This document shows positions 1 through 6,790 of a DNA stretch of 12,236 nucleotides, piece by piece (the first letter of the stretch is position 1; every line of letters begins with the position of its first letter). The stretch covers positions 1 to 12,236 of the forward strand of contig JAPKZT010000096.1 in assembly GCA_026393655.1 (NCBI GenBank), in the 5' to 3' direction. Made by a program: the position numbers and the translations under genes. The notes beneath the pieces were generated by a model. It was not told the DNA's origin and did not search any database. It saw nothing but the letters and a program-made list of their open reading frames with translations. The stretch is from Actinomycetota bacterium. Its GTDB lineage: Bacteria > Actinomycetota > Acidimicrobiia > Acidimicrobiales > Ilumatobacteraceae.

Positions 1-8
1 ACTGCACG

Positions 9-15
9 CCTTCTT
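9..15 (-). promoter_or_regulatory. Shine-Dalgarno of a gene starting outside the window
   Basis: On the minus strand AAGAAGG follows 4 nt after the infA stop codon. No start codon with suitable spacing lies inside the window, so the next gene probably begins just past the left edge. From the usual gene order this would be rpmJ or rpsM, but that is inference. Confidence 0.5.
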
Positions 16-19
16 GTCT

Positions 20-244
20 TTATTTAAATCGGTAAGTAATACGACCTCTTGTGAGGTCATACGGTGTTAGTTCAACTTGCACTTTGTCGCCAGGAAGAAT
101 TCGAATGTAATTCATTCGCATCTTTCCCGAAATGTGAGCCAAGACGGTGTGTCCGTTTTCAAGCTCAACTCGAAACATTGCGTTGGGTAGGGATTCAGTA
201 ATCTTGCCTTCCAGCACGATTGCATCTTCCTTATTTTTGGGCAA
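20..244 (-). CDS. infA: Translation initiation factor IF-1
   Basis: IF-1 binds the A site of the 30S subunit and, with IF-2 and IF-3, guides initiator tRNA selection. The 74-residue product is full length and is an S1-type OB fold. It carries the near-invariant family stretches LPNAMFRVELENGH, VLAHISGKMRMNYIRILPGD and the C-terminal YDLTRGRI. The start codon is TTG (242-244). It is chosen because the protein then begins MPKNKEDAIVLEG, as in the family, and because a good Shine-Dalgarno GGAGA (249-253) sits 4 nt upstream. The gene is separated from adk by 155 nt with its own promoter candidate, so it may begin a separate transcript leading into the alpha operon to the left. Identity is essentially certain. 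Confidence 0.97.
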   Translation of the reverse strand: MPKNKEDAIVLEGKITESLPNAMFRVELENGHTVLAHISGKMRMNYIRILPGDKVQVELTPYDLTRGRITYRFK

Positions 245-248
245 AGTT

Positions 249-253
249 TCTCC
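249..253 (-). promoter_or_regulatory. infA ribosome binding site
   Basis: GGAGA on the minus strand lies 4 nt before the TTG codon. It decides the start of infA, for which no ATG is available at the correct N-terminus. Confidence 0.75.
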
Positions 254-286
254 GAACTATTTCTTTTTTGTTACATTTATTGCCCG

Positions 287-302
287 ACGATCAGATGATC
301 GT
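287..302. promoter_or_regulatory. Palindrome in the infA leader (possible operator or hairpin)
   Basis: ACGATCA-GA-TGATCGT is a perfect 7+7 bp dyad with a 2-bp centre. It lies just downstream of the predicted infA promoter, in the early transcribed region if that promoter is real. It could be a protein binding site or a short 5' hairpin. No T-run follows on either strand, so it is not a terminator. Function is unknown. Confidence 0.4.
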
Positions 303-317
303 TTAGGGCGACTTGTC

Positions 318-346
318 ACGCTATCGCCCTGAACTATCGCTCTCAA
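318..346 (-). promoter_or_regulatory. Candidate promoter of infA
   Basis: The minus strand reads TTGAGA (341-346), a 17-nt spacer, then TAGCGT (318-323). This fits a sigma-70-type promoter with an actinobacterial TANNNT -10 box. The predicted start point is near 310, giving a leader of about 65 nt before infA. The direct repeat GCGATAG (321-327 and 334-340) lies in the spacer and touches the -10 box. The call comes from sequence alone. Confidence 0.45.
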
Positions 347-399
347 ACCCCTGAGATATAACGATTTAAAACCATTTTTGGATCAGCATAATTTCTTGG

Positions 400-1056
400 C
401 TATTTACTTAAATTGACAACTGAAGTAAGTCGACCAAAGACTTCGTCGGGCGAACCGACCCCGTCTACTACATGCAGCGCCCCGCGCCCGTGATAGAAGG
501 TTATTAATGGGGCAGTTTGAGCCTCGTAAACATCAAGTCGATGATTGATCGCTTGCTCGGTGTCATCGGTGCGCTGAACCACAGATCCCCCGCATTTTTC
601 ACAAATCCACGGCTTTGGCTCGTTTTCTGGTGCCGTGTAGTTGGTCGAACACGATTCGCAGACTCGCCGACCCGAAAGTCGAACCAAAACGATTTCTCGC
701 GCGACATCTAAGTCAATCACAAATCCAACTGGTCGCGCTTCGGTCAACGAATCAAAGGCTGCTGCTTGGGCAATAGTGCGTGGAAAACCATCCAAAACAT
801 AGCCAGCAACGCGCGCGTCTACTTGTCCGATTCGACCCTGAACAAGTGAGACCATCAAATCATCATCAACTAATTCGCCTCGGTCTAATACTGACTTGGC
901 TGCACGACCAACAACAGAGTCTTGTTTCACTGCGTTGCGAAGCATCTCGCCAGTCGAAATATGAGGCACGCCAAAATGCTCTGCAAGCCTTGCGCTTTGT
1001 GTTCCTTTGCCAGCACCCTGCCGGCCGAACATTATTATTCGCACTCCACCGCTCAT
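400..1056 (-). CDS. adk: Adenylate kinase, long zinc-lid form
   Basis: Catalyses ATP + AMP = 2 ADP in the cytoplasm, balancing adenine nucleotides. The 218 residues match the long bacterial form. The P-loop GRQGAGKGT is at 11-19, STGEMLR at 34-40 and DGFPR at 89-93. The LID domain carries a zinc knuckle with Cys133, Cys136, Cys152 and Cys155, followed by the TDDTE and RLDVYEAQTAPLI signatures. The P-loop is slightly odd: the usual G-x-P-G-x-G-K has Gln in place of Pro. The ATG at 1056 is chosen because GGAA lies about 9 nt upstream and the N-terminus aligns with the family plus a few residues. The gene follows secY by 59 nt, the usual spc-operon position. The map gene often found after it is absent. 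Confidence 0.96.
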   Translation of the reverse strand: MSGGVRIIMFGRQGAGKGTQSARLAEHFGVPHISTGEMLRNAVKQDSVVGRAAKSVLDRGELVDDDLMVSLVQGRIGQVDARVAGYVLDGFPRTIAQAAAFDSLTEARPVGFVIDLDVAREIVLVRLSGRRVCESCSTNYTAPENEPKPWICEKCGGSVVQRTDDTEQAINHRLDVYEAQTAPLITFYHGRGALHVVDGVGSPDEVFGRLTSVVNLSK

Positions 1057-1115
1057 GAGTTTTGATTCCGATCCTTGGCCAATAAAACGTTATTAAAAGT
1101 TACGTGTTTAATGAA

Positions 1116-2435
1116 TTATTGCTTGAGGAAACCTTCGTAATTGCGCTGCATTAATTGACTATCGATTTGGCGCATCAGTTCAAGTGCCACACCAACGGCG
1201 ATTAATACGGTTGTTCCAGCAAATGGAAACGACCGAACATTGCCGACCCACAAAACGATGTATGGCAAAATTGCAATCACGGCGACAAAGGTTGCGCCGG
1301 GCAAAGTGATGCGATTAACGGTCTTACCTAAAAATGACTCAGTTTGTTGACCAGGACGAATTCCAGGTACGAACCCACCTTGTTTGCGCAATTGGTCTGC
1401 TTGACGAATCGGATCAAAAGCAATCGAGTTATAAAAGTATGCGAACGCAATAATCAACAGCCCAAAGACGGTGACATACAGCAGGTTCTGACTATTAATA
1501 AGGTATTGAGTAACAAACCGAGCAATCGACCCACGCCAACCTTCGCCACTGCCGAGCATATTCGACATCAAAACCGGCAACAACAACACGGAGCTTGCGA
1601 AAATAATCGGCACCACACCTGATTGGTTTACTTTCAACGGAATATATGTGTTCTGGCCGCCGTACATTTTTCGACCTACTACTCGTTTGGCAAATTGCAC
1701 CGGTATGCGTCGTTGACCAAGTTCTACTCGCACTACAGAAATGATGATGCCAATTGAAAGAGCAACCAAAATTATAAACACAAGAGTCTTGCGTGTCTGC
1801 AACAACGAATAATAGTTATAAGGCAAACCGCTGACAACTGACGCAAAGATAACCATTGACATTCCGTTGCCGATGCCACGCTGGCTAATCAATTCACCGA
1901 GCCACATCAACAGAGCAGTGCCAGCAACAAGTGACGGAATCACAATCAGCGCTCGTGGCATAAATGGGTCTAGTAATACAACATCCGGAGCCTTACGACT
2001 AGCACTGAAAAATGCCGAACCGCGACCTTGACCAAAAATAAAGGTCAATCCTGCGCCTTGCAATGTTGCAATACCAATTGCTACGTATCGAGTCCATTGT
2101 GTGATTTTACGTTGACCAGTTGCGCCTTCTTGTTGCCATTCTTCAAGTTTCGGAATTACGACAGTGAGAACTTGCATGATGATGCTTGCGGTGATGTATG
2201 GCATGATACCGAGAGCAAAAATTGAGAAACTGCCGAACGCACCACCAGAAAATAAGTTAAGAAACCCAAGTGCTCCTTGAGATTTTGATGCCTCACGCAG
2301 CTGGCTAATCGCTTGAGCGTCAACGCCGGGTACGCGTAATGAACTGCCGAGACGATAGATCGCCAGCATTGCAAGTGTGAACAGAATCTTGTTTCGAAGT
2401 TCTGCAACCTTAAAGATGTTGCTAATTTTTGCCAC
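1116..2435 (-). CDS. secY: Preprotein translocase subunit SecY
   Basis: SecY forms the membrane pore of the SecYEG translocon, through which SecA or the ribosome drives unfolded proteins. The 439-residue product has the family's usual length and about ten hydrophobic segments. Signatures are GGAFGSFSIFALGIMPYI near residue 65, the QRKITQWTRY cytosolic loop, GELISQRGIGNGMS, the RRIPVQFAKRVVGRKMYGG loop, VNQSGVVPIIFASS, and the C-terminal loop with GGFVPGIRPGQQT. The start is GTG (2433-2435), preceded by GAGG 7 nt upstream. An ATG five bases further out is in another frame. It lies 47 nt after rplO, the standard place in the spc operon, so its level is tied to ribosome production. Confidence 0.97.
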   Translation of the reverse strand: MAKISNIFKVAELRNKILFTLAMLAIYRLGSSLRVPGVDAQAISQLREASKSQGALGFLNLFSGGAFGSFSIFALGIMPYITASIIMQVLTVVIPKLEEWQQEGATGQRKITQWTRYVAIGIATLQGAGLTFIFGQGRGSAFFSASRKAPDVVLLDPFMPRALIVIPSLVAGTALLMWLGELISQRGIGNGMSMVIFASVVSGLPYNYYSLLQTRKTLVFIILVALSIGIIISVVRVELGQRRIPVQFAKRVVGRKMYGGQNTYIPLKVNQSGVVPIIFASSVLLLPVLMSNMLGSGEGWRGSIARFVTQYLINSQNLLYVTVFGLLIIAFAYFYNSIAFDPIRQADQLRKQGGFVPGIRPGQQTESFLGKTVNRITLPGATFVAVIAILPYIVLWVGNVRSFPFAGTTVLIAVGVALELMRQIDSQLMQRNYEGFLKQ

Positions 2436-2482
2436 GACATTGCCTCGCTATTTGTTGTGTGAGCCGAACCAAACGAGCTGTA

Positions 2483-2971
2483 CTAGCGGTTAGTGAACTG
2501 ACTGCCCTTGGCCGGTGGTCGAACGCCTCTAAATGTTGGAGGCAAGATAACTACAGACCCGCCAGCAGCAACAATTGCGTCTTGTGCCGACTTTGAAATG
2601 GCATGTACTGAAACTTTGACCGCACGGGTGATTTTTCCACGACCAAGAACTTTGATCATTTGGCCCTTATGAGCCACACCGCCAGCAACGAGTGACGCTG
2701 GGTCTACCTCGGCAACGCCAAGAGAATCAACGGCATCAAGATTGACTGCGTAATACTCAACTCGAAACGGGTTATTGAAACCCTTCAACTTTGGTACGCG
2801 TTGCTTAAGTGGCATCTGTCCACCTTCGAAACCACGAGCAACCGTGTTACGAGCGTATTGACCTTTTGTACCACGACCTGCGGTCTTGCCACCTTTACCA
2901 CCAGTACCACGACCGACGCGCTTTGGCTTCTTTCGTGCTCCGTAGCGTGGCCCAATTTCGTCAACGCGCAT
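2483..2971 (-). CDS. rplO: 50S ribosomal protein L15
   Basis: L15 is a late-assembly protein of the large subunit whose extended N-terminus threads into 23S rRNA. The 162-residue product has the typical Gly/Lys/Arg-rich N-terminal arm (KKPKRVGRGTGGKGGKTAGR, then GTKGQYAR), followed by GFEGGQMPLKQRVPKLKGF. The C-terminal globular part ends with SVVILPPTFRGVRPPAKGSQ. The ATG at 2971 lies 2 nt after the rpmD stop, and the length is slightly above the usual 145-150. The conserved arm makes identification secure. Confidence 0.96.
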   Translation of the reverse strand: MRVDEIGPRYGARKKPKRVGRGTGGKGGKTAGRGTKGQYARNTVARGFEGGQMPLKQRVPKLKGFNNPFRVEYYAVNLDAVDSLGVAEVDPASLVAGGVAHKGQMIKVLGRGKITRAVKVSVHAISKSAQDAIVAAGGSVVILPPTFRGVRPPAKGSQFTNR

Positions 2972-2973
2972 GA

Positions 2974-3255
2974 TTATGCTCCTTTTCGATTTACTTCAAT
3001 GAGGTGAGGAACGCGTGCAATCATGCCGCGAATCTCAGGACGATCTGGCAATGTGTTGACGTCACCAATTTTGCGAAGACCGAGAGCGCGCATCGTCGCT
3101 TTTGTTTTTGGCATAATGCCAATTTGCGAGCGCACTTGCTTGACAACAACCGTTGGGCCAGTGTGCGCCTTACGAGTCGCTTTCGCCGCTGGTGCTTTTT
3201 TTTCAACAGCTTTCTTCGCGACCTTAGGCGCTGCAGCTTTTTTAGTAACAGCCAT
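2974..3255 (-). CDS. rpmD: 50S ribosomal protein L30 with basic N-terminal tail
   Basis: L30 is a small large-subunit protein of about 60 residues. Here the core runs from about residue 33 to 93 (VVVKQVRSQIGIMPKTKATMRALGL, then R-G-M-I-A-R-V-P-H-L-I-E-V). It is preceded by about 32 residues made almost only of Ala, Lys, Pro and Val, like a histone H1 tail. The ATG at 3255 is in frame throughout and has GGAG 11 nt upstream, inside the end of rpsE. No Shine-Dalgarno-linked start at the core boundary is evident, so the tail is probably real. It sits in the usual spc position between S5 and L15. Confidence 0.93.
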   Translation of the reverse strand: MAVTKKAAAPKVAKKAVEKKAPAAKATRKAHTGPTVVVKQVRSQIGIMPKTKATMRALGLRKIGDVNTLPDRPEIRGMIARVPHLIEVNRKGA

Positions 3256-3257
3256 GA

Positions 3258-3914
3258 TTATTTAGCTCCAAGACTTGAGATTGTTTTCTTACGCTCTGTG
3301 TAGGCGCGCAACATTCCTTTTGGAACGAAATCTTCTGCAGGCAAACCTCGACGCTTGGCAACTTCGTCTGGGCGTTGCAAACCCTTAAGACCATTAATTG
3401 TTGCGCGAGCGACATTGATTGCATTCGAAGAACCAAGAACTTTTGCAAGTACGTCTTTGATTCCGGCTTCTTCAAGAATAATTCTGGCTGCACCGCCTGC
3501 GATAACACCAGTACCAGGCGCTGCTGGCTTGAGCATTACTCGACCCGCGCCGTTAACACCAATCGTTGCGTGAGTAATTGTTGTTCCGGCGAGAGCAACA
3601 TGAAACAGGTTTCGCTTGGCTTCTTCGGTGCCTTTTTGAATTGCCAATGGAACTTCTTTTGCTTTGCCATATCCGAGACCGACGCGGCCGTTGCGATCGC
3701 CGATCACGACTAGCGCGGTGAACGAGAATCGTCGACCACCCTTTACAACTTTGGCGACGCGATTGATATGCACAACACGTGACTCGCCGATTTCGCCAAC
3801 TTTTGCTGGCGGCCGAGGCTCGCGCTTTTCGCGTGGCTCACGACGATCGCGACGTTCGCGACGATCGGTGACTTCTGCACCTGGCACTGCTGGAACTGGG
3901 GTGACGTTGCTCAT
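3258..3914 (-). CDS. rpsE: 30S ribosomal protein S5
   Basis: S5 is a small-subunit protein involved in decoding fidelity and the mRNA entry site. The product has 218 residues, longer than the roughly 167 of E. coli. An N-terminal tail of about 42 residues is dominated by Arg and Glu (RRERRDRREPREKREPRP at 18-35). The double-stranded RNA-binding domain follows (VAKVVKGGRRFSFTALVVIGD, GRVGLGYGKAKEVPLAIQKG), then the C-terminal domain (VMLKPAAPGTGVIAGG, KVLGSSNAINVARATINGL). The ATG at 3914 directly follows the rplR TAA with no gap, and GGAG lies 8 nt upstream. Long charged S5 tails are known in actinobacteria. Confidence 0.96.
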   Translation of the reverse strand: MSNVTPVPAVPGAEVTDRRERRDRREPREKREPRPPAKVGEIGESRVVHINRVAKVVKGGRRFSFTALVVIGDRNGRVGLGYGKAKEVPLAIQKGTEEAKRNLFHVALAGTTITHATIGVNGAGRVMLKPAAPGTGVIAGGAARIILEEAGIKDVLAKVLGSSNAINVARATINGLKGLQRPDEVAKRRGLPAEDFVPKGMLRAYTERKKTISSLGAK

Positions 3915-4283
3915 TTAGAACTCCAAGCCTTCTTCTCGAGCAGCCTGCGCTGCTGCTGCGATACGACCGTGGTACAAAAATCCACCGCGATCATAAACAA
4001 CTTTCTTAATTCCGATTAGTTTGGCGCGCTGCGCAACTGCTTTACCAACTCGTGTTGCTGCTTCAACTGTTGAGCCCGAACCTGCTTTTCGCAAGTCGGC
4101 CTCAAGTGAAGATGCGGCGGCGATTGTGCGACCTGCGTCGTCATCAATTAATTGTGCCGACAAGTGCTTATTGCTACGAAATACTGCCAAGCGTGGACGA
4201 TCAGCGGTGCCATGAATCTTCTTGCGCACGCGGCGTTGACGGCGCAATCGGCCCGAGTGTCGTTTTTCTGCTGCACTAGTCAT
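3915..4283 (-). CDS. rplR: 50S ribosomal protein L18
   Basis: L18 binds 5S rRNA and, with L5, docks it in the central protuberance. The 122-residue product starts MTSAAEKRHSGRLRRQRRVRKKI and carries the family stretches RPRLAVFRSNKHLSAQLIDDD and IKKVVYDRGGFLYHGRIAA-A-AQAAREEGLEF. The reading frame is open further upstream to 4355. The ATG at 4283 is preferred because it matches the family N-terminus, lies 28 nt after the rplF stop, and has GGAG 11 nt before it. The longer version would overlap rplF by 44 nt. Confidence 0.95.
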   Translation of the reverse strand: MTSAAEKRHSGRLRRQRRVRKKIHGTADRPRLAVFRSNKHLSAQLIDDDAGRTIAAASSLEADLRKAGSGSTVEAATRVGKAVAQRAKLIGIKKVVYDRGGFLYHGRIAAAAQAAREEGLEF

Positions 4284-4311
4284 AAAAGTTGAGTCTCCAG
4301 TTTTCTTCTTG

Positions 4312-4854
4312 TTACTTCTTGCCGGTCTTGCCGGCCTTACGACGAACGCGCTCATTCAAATAGCGAACACCTTTGCCCTTGTAAGGCTCTGGCTTGCGCA
4401 TGCTGCGAATGTTCGCAGCAACTTGCCCAACAACTTCTTTGTCATTACCTTTGACGACAATTTTTGTTTGTGCAGTCACCTCAAATGTGATACCATCTGG
4501 TGCCGTGTAAACAATCGGATGCGAAAAACCCAGAGCAAGCTTCAACTTGTTTGGCCCTTGCGCTTCGGCGCGATAACCGACTCCTTGAATGTCAAGTTCT
4601 TTTGTATACCCGTCTGTTACGCCGATAATCATGTTCGACAACAAAGTACGAGTTAAGCCGTGACGCGACCTTGAATCTCGCTCGTCATTTGCTCGCTCAA
4701 CAACCAGGTTGTTTTCTTCACGACGTGCAGAAACACCGAAAGGAATTTCACGTTTGAGACTGCCCTTGGGCCCCTTGATTGTTATCGCTGCACCAGATAT
4801 CGAAACCTCGACACCGGTTGGCACTGCGATTGCAGATTTTCCTATGCGTGACAT
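4312..4854 (-). CDS. rplF: 50S ribosomal protein L6
   Basis: L6 sits near the factor-binding site beside the sarcin-ricin loop. It is a duplication of an RNA-binding fold, and the 180 residues match the family length. It starts MSRIGKSAIAVPTGVEVSI and has IKGPKGSLKREIP in domain 1. The C-terminal signature is KEVVGQVAANIRSMRKPEPYKGKGVRY, ending with a Lys-rich tail. The ATG at 4854 has GGAG 8 nt upstream. It is 25 nt after rpsH. Confidence 0.97.
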   Translation of the reverse strand: MSRIGKSAIAVPTGVEVSISGAAITIKGPKGSLKREIPFGVSARREENNLVVERANDERDSRSRHGLTRTLLSNMIIGVTDGYTKELDIQGVGYRAEAQGPNKLKLALGFSHPIVYTAPDGITFEVTAQTKIVVKGNDKEVVGQVAANIRSMRKPEPYKGKGVRYLNERVRRKAGKTGKK

Positions 4855-4879
4855 TTAATAGCTCCGTTCGACTCTTGAC

Positions 4880-5281
4880 TTACCACACGAAACACATGAC
4901 TTCGCCACCAACGTTGCGCTTACGCGCTTCGCGGTCGGTCATGAGTCCGTGACTTGTTGAAAGAACTGCTACACCCAGACCACCAAGAACGCGAGGCACT
5001 TCTGTCGCTCCGCGATAAACACGAAGACCAGGTGTCGAAATGCGTTTGATGCCTGAAATTGTTCGTTGACGATCTTCGCCGTACTTCATGCTGATCTTGA
5101 GCACTTTTCCAGGACCTTGATCGTCTTGAGCGATTGAATAGTCGGCAATGAAACCTTCTCGCTTAAGTACTTCGGCGAGTGCAGATTTTTGTTTAGACGC
5201 AGGCATCATCACTTCGTCTCGCATCGCGACGTTTCCGTTGCGAATGCGTGTGAGCATGTCGGCGATTGGGTCAGTCATCAT
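4880..5281 (-). CDS. rpsH: 30S ribosomal protein S8
   Basis: S8 binds helix 21 of 16S rRNA early in 30S assembly. In E. coli it also represses the spc operon by binding its mRNA; whether it does here cannot be seen. The 133-residue product begins with two consecutive Met codons (5281 and 5278), then TDPIADMLTRIRN. It ends with the family signature STSHGLMTDREARKRNVGGEV, with His where Gln is usual. The start follows the rpsN stop by 6 nt and has no clear Shine-Dalgarno, so it is probably translated by coupling with rpsN. Confidence 0.96.
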   Translation of the reverse strand: MMTDPIADMLTRIRNGNVAMRDEVMMPASKQKSALAEVLKREGFIADYSIAQDDQGPGKVLKISMKYGEDRQRTISGIKRISTPGLRVYRGATEVPRVLGGLGVAVLSTSHGLMTDREARKRNVGGEVMCFVW

Positions 5282-5287
5282 GACGGT

Positions 5288-5473
5288 TTACCAACTTGCC
5301 TTTGTGATACCAGGGATCTCACCAGCGTGTGCAAGTTCGCGGAAGCAGATACGGCATAGTCCGAATTTCTGATATACCGCACGCACGCGACCACATCGTT
5401 GGCAACGTGTATAGCCACGCACCTTGAACTTAGGCTTTCGCGCTGCTTTGATCATGAGTGATTTTTTTGCCAT
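5288..5473 (-). CDS. rpsN: 30S ribosomal protein S14, zinc-binding type (S14Z)
   Basis: S14 is a small head protein of the 30S subunit. The 61-residue product is the short zinc form. Four cysteines form a CxxC-x12-CxxC knuckle (Cys24, Cys27, Cys40, Cys43) in RCQRCGRVRAVYQKFGLCRICF. The N-terminus MAKKSLMIKAARKPKFKVR and the end GEIPGITKASW fit the family. The ATG at 5473 has GGAG 11 nt upstream. This form is the usual copy in spc operons of Gram-positive bacteria, whose zinc-free paralogue, if any, lies elsewhere. Confidence 0.97.
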   Translation of the reverse strand: MAKKSLMIKAARKPKFKVRGYTRCQRCGRVRAVYQKFGLCRICFRELAHAGEIPGITKASW

Positions 5474-5509
5474 GTTAAGTTGGTCTCCGATGTTCCTGTG
5501 ACTCTGCGA

Positions 5510-6118
5510 CTATTTCTTTTTGATTTTCTTGGCTTTGGTTACTGAAGTTGGTTCTTCGCCCTTACGGAATGGAAAACCAAAAGCGTCGAGTAATGCTTTG
5601 CCAGAGAGATCATCTTTAGCGGTGGTCACGATTGTGATGTCCATACCACGAGGTGCATCAACTTGATCAACTCGAACTTCCATAAACATAAGTTGCTCAG
5701 TAAGGCCGAATGTGTAGTTACCGTTTCCATCCCATGATCTGCCGGACAAACCACGGAAGTCACGAATTCGAGGAATCGCCACCGACAACAATCGATCGAA
5801 GAACTCCCACATTCGGTCTCCACGCATCGTGACTTTGCAACCAATTGGCTGATCTTCACGAAGTTTGAACGACGCAATTGCGATACGCGACTTGGTAATC
5901 AAAGGCTTTTGTCCCGAGATCGCAGTCAAGTCGGCAACTGCCCCATCAAGCAGTGATGCTTGTTGGGTTGCTCGGCCGACACCCATATTGATCACAATTT
6001 TTGACATCGTCGGAACCTGCATTGGGTTTGTTAACTCCAACTGCTTCATCAGGTCTTCGCGAACTGTGTTTAGATAGTGCACTTTCATGCGCGGCGTAGC
6101 AACAGTTTTAGTTGTCAT
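5510..6118 (-). CDS. rplE: 50S ribosomal protein L5
   Basis: L5 binds 5S rRNA and contacts the P-site tRNA from the central protuberance. The 202-residue product has the family stretches PTMSKIVINMGVGRATQ, LTAISGQKPLITKSRIAIASFKLRE and IGCKVTMRGDRMWEFFDRLLSVAIPRIRDFRGL, then NYTFGLTEQLMF and the C-terminal DAFGFPFRK. It carries a short N-terminal extension and a Lys-rich end (TKAKKIKKK). The ATG at 6118 shares one base with the rplX TAA (TAATG), and GGAG lies 10 nt upstream, so the two genes are likely translationally coupled. Confidence 0.97.
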   Translation of the reverse strand: MTTKTVATPRMKVHYLNTVREDLMKQLELTNPMQVPTMSKIVINMGVGRATQQASLLDGAVADLTAISGQKPLITKSRIAIASFKLREDQPIGCKVTMRGDRMWEFFDRLLSVAIPRIRDFRGLSGRSWDGNGNYTFGLTEQLMFMEVRVDQVDAPRGMDITIVTTAKDDLSGKALLDAFGFPFRKGEEPTSVTKAKKIKKK

Positions 6119-6420
6119 TAGATTTCTGCTCCGGTGCTTTTAGCAATACGAACTTTCTTGCCTTTTTTGTCGACTTTGTAACCAATCTTCGAAGGCTTGC
6201 CGCCTTGATCAATCATCACATTTGATGCATGAATTGGCATTGGCTTGTCAATGATTTCACTCTTCGTGTTTTGCCCACGCGCAACTGAGTGGCGCTTTGC
6301 AACATTGACATTGTCAATAATTACTTTGCCTTTCGCCGGCAGCACGGCCGAGATGGTGCCCTTGGCGCCTTTATCCTTGCCAGCGATCACGATTACGTTG
6401 TCACCTTTTTTGAACTTCAT
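6118..6420 (-). CDS. rplX: 50S ribosomal protein L24
   Basis: L24 is an assembly initiator that binds the 5' end of 23S rRNA. The 100-residue product starts MKFKKGDNVIVIAGKDKGAKG, the KOW motif, and continues VIIDNVNVAKRHS and HASNVMI. The frame is open upstream to 6486. The ATG at 6420 is chosen because a strong GGAGGTG lies 8 nt upstream, it matches the family N-terminus, and it is 1 nt past the rplN stop. Confidence 0.96.
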   Translation of the reverse strand: MKFKKGDNVIVIAGKDKGAKGTISAVLPAKGKVIIDNVNVAKRHSVARGQNTKSEIIDKPMPIHASNVMIDQGGKPSKIGYKVDKKGKKVRIAKSTGAEI

Positions 6421-6421
6421 G

Positions 6422-6790
6422 TCACAACACCTCCGGGGCGAGCGAAATAATTCGCATGAACTTCTTGTCGCGCAATTCTCGACCAACTGGGCCGAAGATT
6501 CGCGTTCCGCGTGGAGTGAGATCGTCTTTGATCAACACTGCTGCGTTTTCGTCGAATTTGATGTAGCTACCGTCTGGACGACGCTTTTCTTTGGCCACAC
6601 GCACAACAACGCAACGCACGACTTCGCCCTTTTTAACGGCGGCGCCAGGGATTGCATCTTTTACCGTGCCAATGAATACGTCACCAATTGATGCATAACG
6701 ACGGCGAGTACCGCCGAGCACCTTGATCACGAGTACTTCACGCGCGCCACTGTTGTCAGCAACACGAAGTCGGGTTTCTTGTTGAATCAC
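6422..6790 (-). CDS. rplN: 50S ribosomal protein L14
   Basis: L14 forms intersubunit bridge contacts and is the first gene of the classical spc operon. The 122-residue product is almost textbook: MIQQETRLRVADNSGAREVLVIKVLGG, then IGDVFIGTVKDAIPG and GTRIFGPVGRELRDKKFMRIISLAPEVL. The start is GTG (6788-6790); no ATG fits the conserved N-terminus. It overlaps the rpsQ stop by 4 nt (GTGA). No terminator or promoter separates it from the S10 operon genes, so both operons appear fused into one unit. Confidence 0.97.
   Translation of the reverse strand: MIQQETRLRVADNSGAREVLVIKVLGGTRRRYASIGDVFIGTVKDAIPGAAVKKGEVVRCVVVRVAKEKRRPDGSYIKFDENAAVLIKDDLTPRGTRIFGPVGRELRDKKFMRIISLAPEVL

Noticed and set aside
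371..385. Possible weak terminator after adk (CCA-AAAA-TGG followed by TTTT on the minus strand)
   Set aside because: The stem is only 3 bp and is not credible as a terminator.
1081..1094. AATAA-AACG-TTATT inverted repeat in the secY-adk gap as a terminator
   Set aside because: It is a short, AT-only stem with no T-run; read-through into adk is expected.
4284..4355. N-terminal extension of L18 (open frame to 4355)
   Set aside because: It overlaps the end of rplF by 44 nt and adds residues unlike the family; the ATG at 4283 has a Shine-Dalgarno.
4309..4656. Plus-strand open frame of 115 codons opposite rplF
   Set aside because: It is antisense to a conserved gene, with no ribosome binding site or recognisable domain.
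6421..6486. N-terminal extension of L24 (open frame to 6486)
   Set aside because: It lies inside rplN, whereas the ATG at 6420 has GGAGGTG upstream and matches the L24 N-terminus.
6245..6691. Plus-strand open frame of 148 codons opposite rplX/rplN
   Set aside because: It is the longest antisense frame in the window, but it lies wholly opposite two conserved genes and shows no known motif.
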